Assembly (NCBI GenBank): GCA_963707065.1
Contig: CAVPPJ010000059.1
Location: 21,178 to 85,177 of the forward strand
Reading direction: 5' to 3'
Length of the DNA stretch: 64,000 bases
From: Palsa-506 sp963707065
Lineage (GTDB): Bacteria; Actinomycetota; Actinomycetes; Streptosporangiales; Streptosporangiaceae
This document shows positions 25,382-35,340 of the stretch, in pieces. Under the pieces are notes generated by a model that saw only the letters and a list, made by a program, of their open reading frames with translations, was not told the DNA's origin and searched no databases. Within the stretch, counting starts at the first letter, position 1. Each line of letters opens with the position of its first letter. A program made the position numbers and the translations under genes.

Positions 25382-26810
25382 CGCGGCCCGGCAGCTCGCG
25401 GCCGAGCAGCTCGGCGCCCGGCGCCAGCAGCAGCCGCGCGTCGCCCGCGGTGATGACCGACCCGGTGATCAGGATTCCGCACCCGCCGGGCAGCGCGCCG
25501 GCCGCCTCAGCGGCGGCAGCCGCATCGTCGGCAAGGCCGACCGCGATCTCTATCGCGTCGTCAAGCCGGTCAGCCTGGCGGACCCGGTCCGGGCCGAAGA
25601 TCGCCCCGGCCAGCTCGGCCAGCTTGGCCGGATTCATCGATCTGGGTGACGAGTTGCAGGTGACGACCAGCTCCGAAACGGCAGGCTCCAGCTGGTCGAG
25701 GATGGCCGGGCCGTCCTTGTCCTCGCTGACGGCCAGGATGCCGATCAGCTCGGTGAAGGAGAATGCCTCCTCCAGCGCGGCCATGCTGGCGGCCATCCCG
25801 GCCGGGTTGTGCGCCGCATCAATGATCACCGTCGGACTGCGCCGGACGATCTCCAGCCTGCCCGGCGACGACATCATGCCGAATGCCTCCCGGACGAGGG
25901 CCTGATCCAGCGGCGCCGACTCGCCCGGTGCGCCGCCCGCCGCCGCGCCGGCGAACGCCTCCACGGCGGCCAGCGCGCACGCGGCGTTGCTCGCCTGATA
26001 GGCACCGAACAGCGGCAGGAACAGCTCCGGATAGTCGCCGAGCAGGCCCCTGATGTCGAGCAGCTGCCCGCCGACAGCCAGCTCGCGGCTGGTCACGCCG
26101 AATTCCAGCCCTTCCCTCGCCACGGTGGCGCCCACGTCCGCGGCGCGCCGGAGCAGCATCTGCGCCGCCTCCACCGGCTGCTGGGCCAGCACGGCGATCG
26201 CATCCGGCTTGATGATGCCGGCCTTGTCGGCGGCGATGGCCTCCACCGTGTTGCCGAGATAGCGTGCGTGATCGATCGAGATCGGCGTCACGACCGCGAC
26301 GGCGCCGTCGGCGACGTTCGTGTTGTCCCAGGTGCCGCCCATGCCAACCTCGATCACCGCGACATCGACCGGCGCGTCGGCGAAGACGGCGAACGCCATG
26401 CCCACGAGTACCTCGAAGAACGACAGCGGGACAGGCTGGCTGTCATCCACCATCCACAGGTAGGGCCCGATCTCCTCGTAGGTCTCGATGAAGCGCTCCG
26501 CGCTGAGCGGCACGCCGTCCACGCAGATCCGCTCCTGCATCGACGAGAGGTGGGGGCTGGTGAACAGGCCGGTCCGCAGGCCGCGGGCGCGCAGCAGCGT
26601 CTCGGTCATCCGGGCGGTCGAGGTCTTGCCGTTGGTCCCGGTGATGTGGATGACGGGGTACGCCCGGTGCGGGTCGCCGAGCAGGCGCACCAGCGCCGCG
26701 ATCCGGTCCAGCGAAGGCTCGATCGCATGCTCGGGCCGCCGTGCCAGGATCTCGCGCTCGACCTCACGCAGCCGGTCGTGCAGGTCACGGTCGTTCAGGT
26801 CAGCCGTCAC
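25341..26810 (-). CDS. folC: Bifunctional folylpolyglutamate/dihydrofolate synthase
   Basis: 489 residues from GTG 26810 (VTADLNDRDLHDRLREVE). Mur-ligase fold: P-loop ITGTNGKTSTARM, MGGTWDNTNV, TPISIDHARYLG with the catalytic region, and C-terminal IIDAAHNPAGM. It adds glutamate to folates. The last roughly 30 residues (ELLGRELPGRETTDREIDW...) exceed the usual end and come from the repeat region. It lies 35 bp downstream of the MFS stop, within valS-folC synteny interrupted by accessory genes. Confidence 0.94.
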   Translation of the reverse strand: MTADLNDRDLHDRLREVEREILARRPEHAIEPSLDRIAALVRLLGDPHRAYPVIHITGTNGKTSTARMTETLLRARGLRTGLFTSPHLSSMQERICVDGVPLSAERFIETYEEIGPYLWMVDDSQPVPLSFFEVLVGMAFAVFADAPVDVAVIEVGMGGTWDNTNVADGAVAVVTPISIDHARYLGNTVEAIAADKAGIIKPDAIAVLAQQPVEAAQMLLRRAADVGATVAREGLEFGVTSRELAVGGQLLDIRGLLGDYPELFLPLFGAYQASNAACALAAVEAFAGAAAGGAPGESAPLDQALVREAFGMMSSPGRLEIVRRSPTVIIDAAHNPAGMAASMAALEEAFSFTELIGILAVSEDKDGPAILDQLEPAVSELVVTCNSSPRSMNPAKLAELAGAIFGPDRVRQADRLDDAIEIAVGLADDAAAAAEAAGALPGGCGILITGSVITAGDARLLLAPGAELLGRELPGRETTDREIDWPRDG

Positions 26811-26845
26811 GACGGCACGCAGGTAGCAGCGATCACCCTGGCAGT

Positions 26846-28303
26846 TTACTGGCCCGGCCGATCCGGGCCGCCAGCCCGCCCGGCCGCGCCCGCGGCACTG
26901 GCGACTGCACCTGCAGTACTGGCGACCGCGCCTGCAGTACTGGCGACCGCGCCTGCGGCACCGGCGACCGCACCTGCGGACGTGGCCGCCGCAGCCGCGG
27001 GCATGACTGCCTCCTGCCGACCTGACTTCAGTCCCTGGCGGCCGGGCTCCGCATGGCGGAGCGCGACGACGACGAGCAGCCCGGCGGCCACGTAGCCGCT
27101 GCCCTGCACCGCGAGAACGGGAATGATCCCGACCGTCTGGCCGAGGAACCCGGCCGCGACGGTGCCCGCCACGATGGCGATGCCCTCGACGGCGCCCAGC
27201 GCGCCGAAGACCCGGCCACGGTGGCTGCCGGCCGTGTCGCGCTGTATCAGCGTCATGGCGCCGGCCATGATCAGCGCGCCGGGCAGGCCGACCACGATCA
27301 TGCAGACCGCGGCCGGCCAGACGGCGACCCAGCCGAGCGGGTACAGGAACATCACCAGGTCGACGGCACCGAAGACGACCGCGCCCCAGCCCAGCAGCAC
27401 CGACGCGCGGACGCGGCCGCCGATCAGCGCCGCTATCAGGCCGCCGGCGATGCCGCCGACTGCCTGCGCCGAGACGATGAAGCCGTAGTCCGCTGCGCTG
27501 CCGTGCAGCACCGACCGCACGAACGGCGCGAACAGGGTGCTCATGATGCCCTCGCCCACGCACGTGATGAGCAGGAAGATCAGGATCACCCGCAGCACCC
27601 GCTGGTGAGTCGCCAGCCGGAGGCCGTCCGACCATTCGGCCCGCAGCCGGGCCAGCCGCCTGCGCAGGGACCTCGGGCCCGGCCTGCTATCCGGTGACCC
27701 GTTGCCCGGCGGCGTGCCAGCTTCCCGCCGCGCCGTGGAGATCCGCGCGATCAGCGCGGCCGAGATGAGGAAGCTCGCGATGTCGGTGAAAGCCAGCGCG
27801 GTGATCCCGCCGGCCGCGGCGGTGATCCCGCCGGCCGCCGAGCCGACGAGCCGCGACAGGTCGCCGGACTGGCCGTTCAGCGCGTTGGCCGTGACCAGGT
27901 GGTCGTCATCGACCAGGCCGGGCAGCAGGGACTGCTCGGCCGGCGTGAAGAACTGCTGAACGCACCCCTCCCAGGCCAGCACGGCGTAGATGATCCAGGC
28001 CTGCCCGGCCTGGCGGACCGCCAGCAGCGGCAGCAGGCCGGCCGCGAGCAGCAGGTTCGAGACGATCATGGTCCGCCTGGTGTCCCAGCGGTCCACGAAG
28101 ACCCCGGCCACGGAGCCGAGCACGATCTGCGGGACGAAGGAGGCCAGCAGGATGAGCGCTGACGCCAGGGTGGACCCGGTGAGCACGTAGACGTAGTAAG
28201 CCAGCCCGACCCGCAGGACCCAGTCGCCGGTCGCCGAGATGAGGCCAGCGGCGAGTAGCTTCCGCAGGTCACGCTGCCGGAGCGCGCGGCGGATGGCCCC
28301 CAT
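26846..28303 (-). CDS. MFS transporter (exporter-like)
   Basis: 485 residues from ATG 28303 (MGAIRRALRQRDLRKLLAAG). About 12 membrane segments; motif-A-like VFVDRWDTRRTMI after helix 2 and a repeat of the pattern in the second half (GSHRGRVFGALGAVEG). This resembles the MFS_3/EntS-type drug and siderophore exporters. It starts one base after the stop of the ArsR-type regulator, so it is that regulator's probable target. The C-terminus is a GAVAST tandem tail from 21-bp repeats. Confidence 0.88.
   Translation of the reverse strand: MGAIRRALRQRDLRKLLAAGLISATGDWVLRVGLAYYVYVLTGSTLASALILLASFVPQIVLGSVAGVFVDRWDTRRTMIVSNLLLAAGLLPLLAVRQAGQAWIIYAVLAWEGCVQQFFTPAEQSLLPGLVDDDHLVTANALNGQSGDLSRLVGSAAGGITAAAGGITALAFTDIASFLISAALIARISTARREAGTPPGNGSPDSRPGPRSLRRRLARLRAEWSDGLRLATHQRVLRVILIFLLITCVGEGIMSTLFAPFVRSVLHGSAADYGFIVSAQAVGGIAGGLIAALIGGRVRASVLLGWGAVVFGAVDLVMFLYPLGWVAVWPAAVCMIVVGLPGALIMAGAMTLIQRDTAGSHRGRVFGALGAVEGIAIVAGTVAAGFLGQTVGIIPVLAVQGSGYVAAGLLVVVALRHAEPGRQGLKSGRQEAVMPAAAAATSAGAVAGAAGAVASTAGAVASTAGAVASAAGAAGRAGGPDRPGQ
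26880..26985 (-). repeat. 21-bp tandem repeats at the MFS gene 3' end
   Basis: Four to five units of the type TACTGGCGACCGCGCCTGCAG with a 21-bp period encode AGAVAST heptads in the last 45 residues of the transporter. Confidence 0.85.
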
Positions 28304-28304
28304 G

Positions 28305-28925
28305 TCAGTTGCCGTCAGAGGTGGGCTGGCGGGGCACCACGAACAGCGTGAACTCGACCGGAACCGAGCCGGGCGGGCGGGACGACAGGTCGTCGAGTGG
28401 ACGTTCCTCAACAAGTTCGGTCAGCATCGCCTCGATGCGGCCGACGATTCCGGCGAGCTCGGGTTCGGTCAGGTAAATGGTGCTGGTCCCCACGCCGCTG
28501 TGCTCCCGCCAGCCCGCGGACCAGCTGCCGCGACGGTCCTGCCAGTCCAGGAAACTCTCCACCGTCCGCTCCGCGGTGACCTGCTCCAAGACCGAGACCG
28601 CGGCCGCCCCGCCTGGCTTTTCCTCGATTCCCGCGGTACTGAGCGACGTCGCGACGAGTTGCCACGGCCGCTCCCGGTTGTCGGCGCCGCCGACCTGCTC
28701 GACGAATCCGTACTTGGCCAGCTGATGCAGGTGATGCGAGGCAAGGCCGTGGCTGATCCCCAGCTCGCGTGCCGCGTCGGCGGTGGTGATCCGGCCGGAG
28801 CGGCCGACCATCGACTCAAGCTCCAGGCGGAGCGGGTGCGCCAGTGCCCGGATGCTGCGCGGATCATCGAGCAGGCGCCTGCGCTGCCCGCGCGGCCGGG
28901 CCGTCTCGCCAGATTCCAAGGACAT
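28305..28925 (-). CDS. ArsR/HTH_20-type transcriptional regulator
   Basis: 206 residues. The winged HTH spans about residues 18-95 (DPRSIRALAHPLRLELES, TTADAARELGISHGLASHHLHQL, then the wing REVQ-like YGFVEQVGGADNRERPWQL). The C-terminal half contains LTEPELAGIVGRIEAML and a conserved end VEFTLFVVPRQP; this form commonly precedes MFS exporters. No metal-binding Cys is seen. It is probably autoregulated through the palindromes at its start, and is cotranscribed with the MFS gene. Confidence 0.88.
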   Translation of the reverse strand: MSLESGETARPRGQRRRLLDDPRSIRALAHPLRLELESMVGRSGRITTADAARELGISHGLASHHLHQLAKYGFVEQVGGADNRERPWQLVATSLSTAGIEEKPGGAAAVSVLEQVTAERTVESFLDWQDRRGSWSAGWREHSGVGTSTIYLTEPELAGIVGRIEAMLTELVEERPLDDLSSRPPGSVPVEFTLFVVPRQPTSDGN

Positions 28926-28979
28926 GCTTGGAATAATGCACGGGAGCGCACGGCAATGTCAAGCACATGCTTGGAATAC
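28914..28979 (-). promoter_or_regulatory. Leaderless promoter with two ArsR-type operators
   Basis: On the minus strand, -35 TTGACA (28957-28962) and -10 CATTAT (28933-28938) are 18 bp apart, putting the transcript start within a base or two of the ATG at 28925; no Shine-Dalgarno is present. Palindrome 1, TTCCAAGgacatgCTTGGAA (28914-28933), covers the start codon. Palindrome 2, CAAGCacatGCTTG (28960-28972 region), covers the -35. Both share ACATGCTTGGAAT, spaced 43 bp. Confidence 0.7.
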
Positions 28980-29179
28980 CAGCCGGCTACTGGCCAGGCA
29001 ACGGCGGGCTGGCCGGCTAGGTCGTGGCCGGGCCCGGCCCGGCAACCCCGGCAGGCGCGGATGAGGCCTGCATTCCGTGCCGGAGGCCGCCCTGCCCTGG
29101 TCAGGCGCGGCAGATCCTGGCAGTTAGGCTGGAGCGGGCCGCCAGGCCGGCCAGCGGTGCCGACGGAATGGGGGACGAA

Positions 29180-29464
29180 ATGACGATCAGCGCTCGATCA
29201 GCGCTGGATGACCGCGCGCTCCGCGGAACCGCGAACCCGGCGGGCGGCGGCGGCCCGGCGAGCCCGGCACCGGCGAACTTCCAGCAGCGCGCGATCGTGC
29301 TCACTATTGCGGCGGCGTTGCTGACACGTCTCTTCCGGGACCGCCGCTTCCAGGTGCGCATGATCACGCTCGCGATCGGCGCTGCTGCGCTGTCCGGCCT
29401 GGCCCGGGAAAGCCAGACGCGCTCCCTGTCGCGGCTGGCTGCCTGGTACCGGCGGCACACCTAG
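29180..29464 (+). CDS. Small membrane-associated hypothetical protein
   Basis: 94 residues from ATG 29180, 6 nt after a GGGGGA Shine-Dalgarno. The N-terminal 35 residues are Ala/Gly/Pro-rich and flexible; hydrophobic segments IVLTIAAALLTRLF and VRMITLAIGAAALSGLA follow, with a basic C-terminus. Not assigned to a family. It stands alone on the plus strand between the ArsR/MFS operon and valS. Confidence 0.6.
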   Translation: MTISARSALDDRALRGTANPAGGGGPASPAPANFQQRAIVLTIAAALLTRLFRDRRFQVRMITLAIGAAALSGLARESQTRSLSRLAAWYRRHT

Positions 29465-29525
29465 CGCGATCTGCCTACGGCCGGGGCGCGGTAACCGTGA
29501 CCGCCCGGGCGTCAGGCAGCCCGGG

Positions 29526-32198
29526 CTACTGGCCCGGCGGCAGGCCGGACTGGCGGCCCTCGATCCTGCTGATCTCGGCCTGCGCGGCGGCCAGCCGGTC
29601 GCGCATCTTCGCCACTACCGGGGCGGGAGCCCGCTCGACGAACGACGGGGTCGACAGCTTCCGCTGCGCTGAATCGACTTCGGCCTGCGCGGCGGCAAGG
29701 TCCTTGGCCAGCCTGCGCCGCTCGGCGGCAACGTCGATCGTCGCGGCCGTGTCCAGCCGGACGGTGACTCCCTCGGCCTGCACGGATGCGGTCGGCGTGA
29801 AGTCCTGCCCGGCGGCGGTGAGCCGGAGCAGCGCGCGGATGCGGGCCTGGTGGGCGGCCAGCGGCGTTGCCTCGATCCCGGCCAGCTCGGCGGGCACCGG
29901 CTGGGTCGGCCGCAGGCCCTGATCGGAGCGGAACCTGCGCACCTCGGTGACCAGCCGCATCAGCGCGTCGATCTCGCGCTCGGCGGCCGGGTCGGCCAGC
30001 GCGGCCAGTCCTTCATCGCCCGCACTGGCCGCGGCCGCGAGCCTTCCCGGCCACGCCGCGGTCAGCACCGTATCGCCGCCGGTCAGCGCGCTCCACAGCT
30101 CGTCGGTGACGAACGGCATGACCGGGTGCAGCAGCCTGAGCAGCCGGTCGAGAACGAAGCCGAGCACCGACCTCGTCGCCGCCGCGGTCGCCTGGTCCGC
30201 CCCGGCCAGCGCGGGCTTGGCGAGTTCCAGGTACCAGTCGCAGAACTCGTTCCAGGCGAAGTGGTAGAGCCCGTCGCAGGCCTTGGCGAACTCGAAACGC
30301 TCCAGCAGGTCGTCGGTCGCTGCGGTGACGGCGGCCAGCCGGGACAGGATCCAGCGGTCCGGGACCGGCAGGGTGGCCAGGTCCGGCAGGCCCGCGGCGG
30401 CGTCAGCGCCGTTGAGCAGCGCGAACCTGGTCGCGTTCCAGAGCTTGTTGCAGAAATTCCTGGCCCCGGCGACCCATTCCTCGCTGATGGCGACATCGCC
30501 GCCCGGGCTCGACCCGCGGGCCAGGGTGAACCGGGTGGCGTCGGCGCCGAACCTCTCGATCCAGTCCAGCGGGTCGACGGTGTTGCCGCGGGACTTGGAC
30601 ATCTTCTTGCCGTGGGCGTCCCGCACCAGGCCGTGCAGGGCGACGTCGCGGAACGGCACGGCGCCGGCCGGGCCGTGGTCCGCCATCGCGTACAGGCCGA
30701 ACATCATCATCCGGGCGACCCAGAAGAACAGGATGTCGTAGCCGGTGACCAGCACGCTGGTCGGGTAGAACGCGCGCAGGTCCGGGGTGTCATCCGGCCA
30801 GCCGAGCGTGGAGAACGGCCACAGCGCCGAGGAGAACCAGGTGTCGAGCACGTCGGGATCCTGGGTCCAGCCCTGGCCGGCCGGCGGGTCGTCGCCCGGG
30901 CCCGTGCAGCGGACCTCGCCGCCCGGCCCGTACCAGACCGGGATCCGGTGCCCCCACCAGAGCTGGCGGCTGATGCACCAGTCGTGCATGTCGTCGACCC
31001 AGTCGAAGTACCTGGCCGCCATCTCGCGGGGGTGCATGCGGACCCGGCCGTCCCTGACCGCGTCGCCGGCCGCCTTGGCCAGCGGGCCGACCTTGACGAA
31101 CCACTGCAGCGAGAGCCGGGGCTCGACGGTGGTACCGCACCGGCCGCAGTGCCCGACGGCGTGCACGTAGGGCCGGCGCTCGGCCACTATCCTGCCCTCT
31201 TCCCTGAGCGCGGCGAGCACGGCCGGCCTGGCCTCGAACCGGTCCAGGCCGAGGAACGGCCCGTGCGCGGTGATGACGGCGCGGTCGTCCATGATCGTCA
31301 GGCTGGGCAGGTCGTGACGGCGGCCGATCTCGAAGTCGTCCGGGTCGTGCGCGGGGGTCACCTTCACCGCGCCGGTGCCGAATTCCGGGTCCACGTGCGG
31401 GTCGGCCACCACCGGGATCCTGCGGCCCGCCAGCGGGAGGTCAAGCTCCCGGCCGACCAGGTGGCTGTACCGCGGGTCGTCCGGGTGCACGGCCACCGCG
31501 GTGTCGCCCAGCATGGTCTCCACCCGGGTGGTGGCGACCACGATCGAGTCCTCGCCGTCGCCATAGCGGATGGACACAAGCTCGCCGTCGTCGTCGGTGT
31601 GATCGACCTCGATGTCAGACAGCGCGGTCAGGCAGCGCGGGCACCAGTTGATGATCCGGTGCGCCCGGTAGATGAGGCCGTCGTCGAAGAGCCGCTTGAA
31701 GATGGTCTGGACGGCCCGTGACAGTCCCTCGTCCATGGTGAATCGCTCGCGTGACCAGTCCACGCTGTCACCGAGCCTGCGCATCTGGTCGCCGATCTTG
31801 CCACCGGACTCGGCCTTCCACCGCCAGACCCGCTGCACGAACGCCTCCCGGCCCAGGTCGTGCCGGCTCAGGCCCTCCTTGGCGAGCTCGCGCTCGACCA
31901 CGTTCTGGGTGGCGATGCCCGCGTGGTCCATGCCGGGCAGCCACAGCGCGGTGTAGCCCTGCATCCGGCGGCGGCGGACCAGTGCGTCCATCAGGGTGTG
32001 GTCGAGGGCATGGCCGATGTGCAGCGAGCCGGTGACGTTGGGCGGCGGGATCACGATGGAGAACGCGGGCGCGGCCGCCGAGACGTCCGCCGGGTCGGCG
32101 CCGAACAGGCCGGCTGACTCCCATTGCCGGTAGCGGCGCGCTTCCACCTCGGCTGGCGAGTACTGCGGGGGAAGCTGGCGGCGGTCTTCTGCGGTCAC
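29526..32198 (-). CDS. valS: Valine--tRNA ligase
   Basis: 890 residues. Class I synthetase: HIGH motif in PNVTGSLHIGHALDHT, the CP1 editing domain (about 180-330), KMSKS in GKKMSKSRGNTVDPLDW, anticodon-binding domain, and the C-terminal coiled-coil (RLAKDLAAAQAEVDSAQRKL) specific to ValRS. GTG start. Charges tRNA-Val. Confidence 0.97.
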   Translation of the reverse strand: MTAEDRRQLPPQYSPAEVEARRYRQWESAGLFGADPADVSAAAPAFSIVIPPPNVTGSLHIGHALDHTLMDALVRRRRMQGYTALWLPGMDHAGIATQNVVERELAKEGLSRHDLGREAFVQRVWRWKAESGGKIGDQMRRLGDSVDWSRERFTMDEGLSRAVQTIFKRLFDDGLIYRAHRIINWCPRCLTALSDIEVDHTDDDGELVSIRYGDGEDSIVVATTRVETMLGDTAVAVHPDDPRYSHLVGRELDLPLAGRRIPVVADPHVDPEFGTGAVKVTPAHDPDDFEIGRRHDLPSLTIMDDRAVITAHGPFLGLDRFEARPAVLAALREEGRIVAERRPYVHAVGHCGRCGTTVEPRLSLQWFVKVGPLAKAAGDAVRDGRVRMHPREMAARYFDWVDDMHDWCISRQLWWGHRIPVWYGPGGEVRCTGPGDDPPAGQGWTQDPDVLDTWFSSALWPFSTLGWPDDTPDLRAFYPTSVLVTGYDILFFWVARMMMFGLYAMADHGPAGAVPFRDVALHGLVRDAHGKKMSKSRGNTVDPLDWIERFGADATRFTLARGSSPGGDVAISEEWVAGARNFCNKLWNATRFALLNGADAAAGLPDLATLPVPDRWILSRLAAVTAATDDLLERFEFAKACDGLYHFAWNEFCDWYLELAKPALAGADQATAAATRSVLGFVLDRLLRLLHPVMPFVTDELWSALTGGDTVLTAAWPGRLAAAASAGDEGLAALADPAAEREIDALMRLVTEVRRFRSDQGLRPTQPVPAELAGIEATPLAAHQARIRALLRLTAAGQDFTPTASVQAEGVTVRLDTAATIDVAAERRRLAKDLAAAQAEVDSAQRKLSTPSFVERAPAPVVAKMRDRLAAAQAEISRIEGRQSGLPPGQ

Positions 32199-32322
32199 GT
32201 CAGGTGAGTCTAGACAGTGCGGTGGTCAGCTGTGGCCCGGGCCGCTGGCCGGGGCCAGCGGCGGCCGGAGGCCGGCGAAGGCTAGCGGCCCGGGGCCCGC
32301 GTGGCCGATCAGGTGCTGATGG

Positions 32323-33600
<1,278 letters not shown>

Positions 33601-33699
33601 GCAGCCACTCCTTCGCCAGGGCCGCGCAGGCGGCCTCGCCGGCTGATGTCGGCTGGCGGCGAGCGACTCGCCGCCAGGCCGGTTGTACTAGTGAACCTC

Positions 33700-33733
33700 G
33701 ACGGTACCGTCTCGCGCCACCGGGTGGTGGCGC
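33700..33733 (-). terminator. Hairpins between clpP2 and clpX
   Basis: GCGCCAC-CGGGTG-GTGGCGC (33714-33733), a perfect 7-bp stem with a 6-nt loop, lies 47 bp past the clpP2 stop. Just beyond it is the perfect 12-bp palindrome GACGGTACCGTC (33700-33711), either a second hairpin or a protein-binding site for clpX. Confidence 0.5.
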
Positions 33734-33779
33734 AAACGGGCCCGCCGCTAACGTGCCGCCCGGGACTATGCCCTGCCGG

Positions 33780-34463
33780 TTAGGACGACACTACCTCGGT
33801 CTTGCGCTTCAGCATCGTCAGAACCTCATCCAGCAGGCCGTACTCCTTGGCTTCCGCCGCGGTCAGGAACTTGTCCCGCTCGATGTCCTTACGGATCTGA
33901 TCCTCGTCCTGGCCAGTGTGCATGGCAAGCGCCTTCTCCATCGCGGTACGCATCCGCAGGATCTCATTGGCCTGGATCTCCAGGTCGCTGGACTGCCCGT
34001 ATCCGCTCTCGATGGCCGGCTGGTGGATCAGGATGCGCGCGTTGGGCAGCGCCATCCGCTTGCCCTTCGTGCCCGCGGCGAGCAGCACCGCGGCCGCGGA
34101 GGCCGCCTGGCCCACGCAGAACGTCTGAATCTCCGGCTGGATGTACTGCATGGTGTCGTAGATCGCCATCATCGACGTCATGGACCCGCCGGGCGAGTTG
34201 ATGTAGATGAAGATGTCGCGGTCCGGGTCGATCGACTCCAGCGTGATGAGCTGGGCGATCACGTCGTTCGCCGAGGCATCGTCGATCTGCACGCCGAGGA
34301 AGATGATGCGCTCCTCGAACAGCTTGTTGTACGGGTTCATCTCCTTGATCCCGTATGACGTCCGCTCCACGAAGGACGGCAGGACGTAACGAGACTCGGC
34401 GAGACCCCCCGCCGTCCGGCCCGCGGCCAGCATGGCGGGCTCTACTCCCGGTATCCGCTTCAT
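33780..34463 (-). CDS. clpP2: ATP-dependent Clp protease proteolytic subunit 2
   Basis: 227 residues. Catalytic triad: Ser in VGQAASAAAVLL, His in ARILIHQPAI, Asp in the IERDKFLTAAEAKEYGL region. The N-terminal roughly 30 residues are a propeptide-like extension. It overlaps clpP1 by ATGA; actinobacteria need both subunits to form the mixed ClpP1P2 tetradecamer. Confidence 0.96.
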   Translation of the reverse strand: MKRIPGVEPAMLAAGRTAGGLAESRYVLPSFVERTSYGIKEMNPYNKLFEERIIFLGVQIDDASANDVIAQLITLESIDPDRDIFIYINSPGGSMTSMMAIYDTMQYIQPEIQTFCVGQAASAAAVLLAAGTKGKRMALPNARILIHQPAIESGYGQSSDLEIQANEILRMRTAMEKALAMHTGQDEDQIRKDIERDKFLTAAEAKEYGLLDEVLTMLKRKTEVVSS

Positions 34464-35101
34464 GAGACCGGCCCTTCGGAAGGTACTTCGGCGGCGCTGC
34501 GCACCACCCGGTCGACAAAGCCGTAGTCCTTGGCCTCGTCGGCGGTGAACCAGCGGTCCCGGTCGGAGTCGGCCTCGATCTGCTCGACGGTCTGGCCGGT
34601 ATGGAAGGCCGTCCGCTGGGCCAGGGTCCGCTTCAGGTAGGTGCTGTGCTCCACCTGGATCCTGATGTCGGTCACGGTGCCGCCGATGCCGCCGTGCGGC
34701 TGGTGCATCAGGATCGCCGCGTGCGGCATCGCGTAGCGCTTGCCGGCCGCCCCGGCGCAGAGCAGGAACTGGCCCATCGACGCCGCCATGCCCATCGCGT
34801 AAGTCGCTACGTCGTTCGGCACGTACTGCATGATGTCGTAGATCGCCAGGCCGGCGCTGACGGAGCCGCCCGGCGAGTTGATGTACAGGCTGATGTCGCG
34901 CCGGGCATCCTCGGCGGAGAGCAGCACTAGCTCAGCGCAGATGCGGTTGGCGAGCTCGTCGTCGACCTGGTCGCCGAGGAAGATGATCCGGTGCCGCAGC
35001 AGCCGCTGGAATACCTGCTCGCCCATCAGGGCGCCAGGCGGTGCTTCCGCGACCCGGGCCAGCAGGCTCGCCGGCTCCTCGGCTAGGGGAGGCGTACTCA
35101 C
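34460..35101 (-). CDS. clpP1: ATP-dependent Clp protease proteolytic subunit 1
   Basis: 213 residues. Catalytic Ser in AMGMAASMGQFLL, His in AAILMHQPHGG, Asp in DSDRDRWFTADEAKDYGF. First of the clpP1-clpP2 pair, with an AGGAGGG Shine-Dalgarno. A TAGGGT -10-like hexamer (35146-35151, minus) lies 45 bp upstream. No clear ClgR box was recognised. Confidence 0.96.
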   Translation of the reverse strand: MSTPPLAEEPASLLARVAEAPPGALMGEQVFQRLLRHRIIFLGDQVDDELANRICAELVLLSAEDARRDISLYINSPGGSVSAGLAIYDIMQYVPNDVATYAMGMAASMGQFLLCAGAAGKRYAMPHAAILMHQPHGGIGGTVTDIRIQVEHSTYLKRTLAQRTAFHTGQTVEQIEADSDRDRWFTADEAKDYGFVDRVVRSAAEVPSEGPVS

Positions 35102-35298
35102 GGTGTGCCCTCCTGGTTTCGTTGCTCTACGTGTCGTTCTCAGTGACCCTAACCCGCTCCCGGCGCCGGGAAGTCCGCCGCTGCGGCCTGTTCGCTGTCG
35201 GCGCAGGCAGGTTGCCGCGCCGCCGGGCAGGCGAACCGGGCCCGGCGTGCTGACCGGGCCGCCGCAGCTGGTGGATCCGGGGATGGCGGCTAGCGCCG

Positions 35299-35334
35299 GC
35301 GGCTACGCATCCGGCTTGCGGCTACGCATCCGGC
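35299..35334. repeat. 17-bp direct repeat just downstream of tig
   Basis: GCGGCTACGCATCCGGC at 35299-35315 and 35318-35334, immediately beyond the trigger factor stop (35341). It resembles the 3'-end repeats elsewhere in the window, but its 19-bp spacing is not a multiple of 3. Confidence 0.75.
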
Positions 35335-35340
35335 GGATGG

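Noticed and set aside
33601..35160. ClgR boxes upstream of clpP1 or clpX
   Set aside because: I looked for CGCT-n5-GCG-type sites in both upstream regions and saw no convincing match; GACGGTACCGTC is a palindrome but not that motif.
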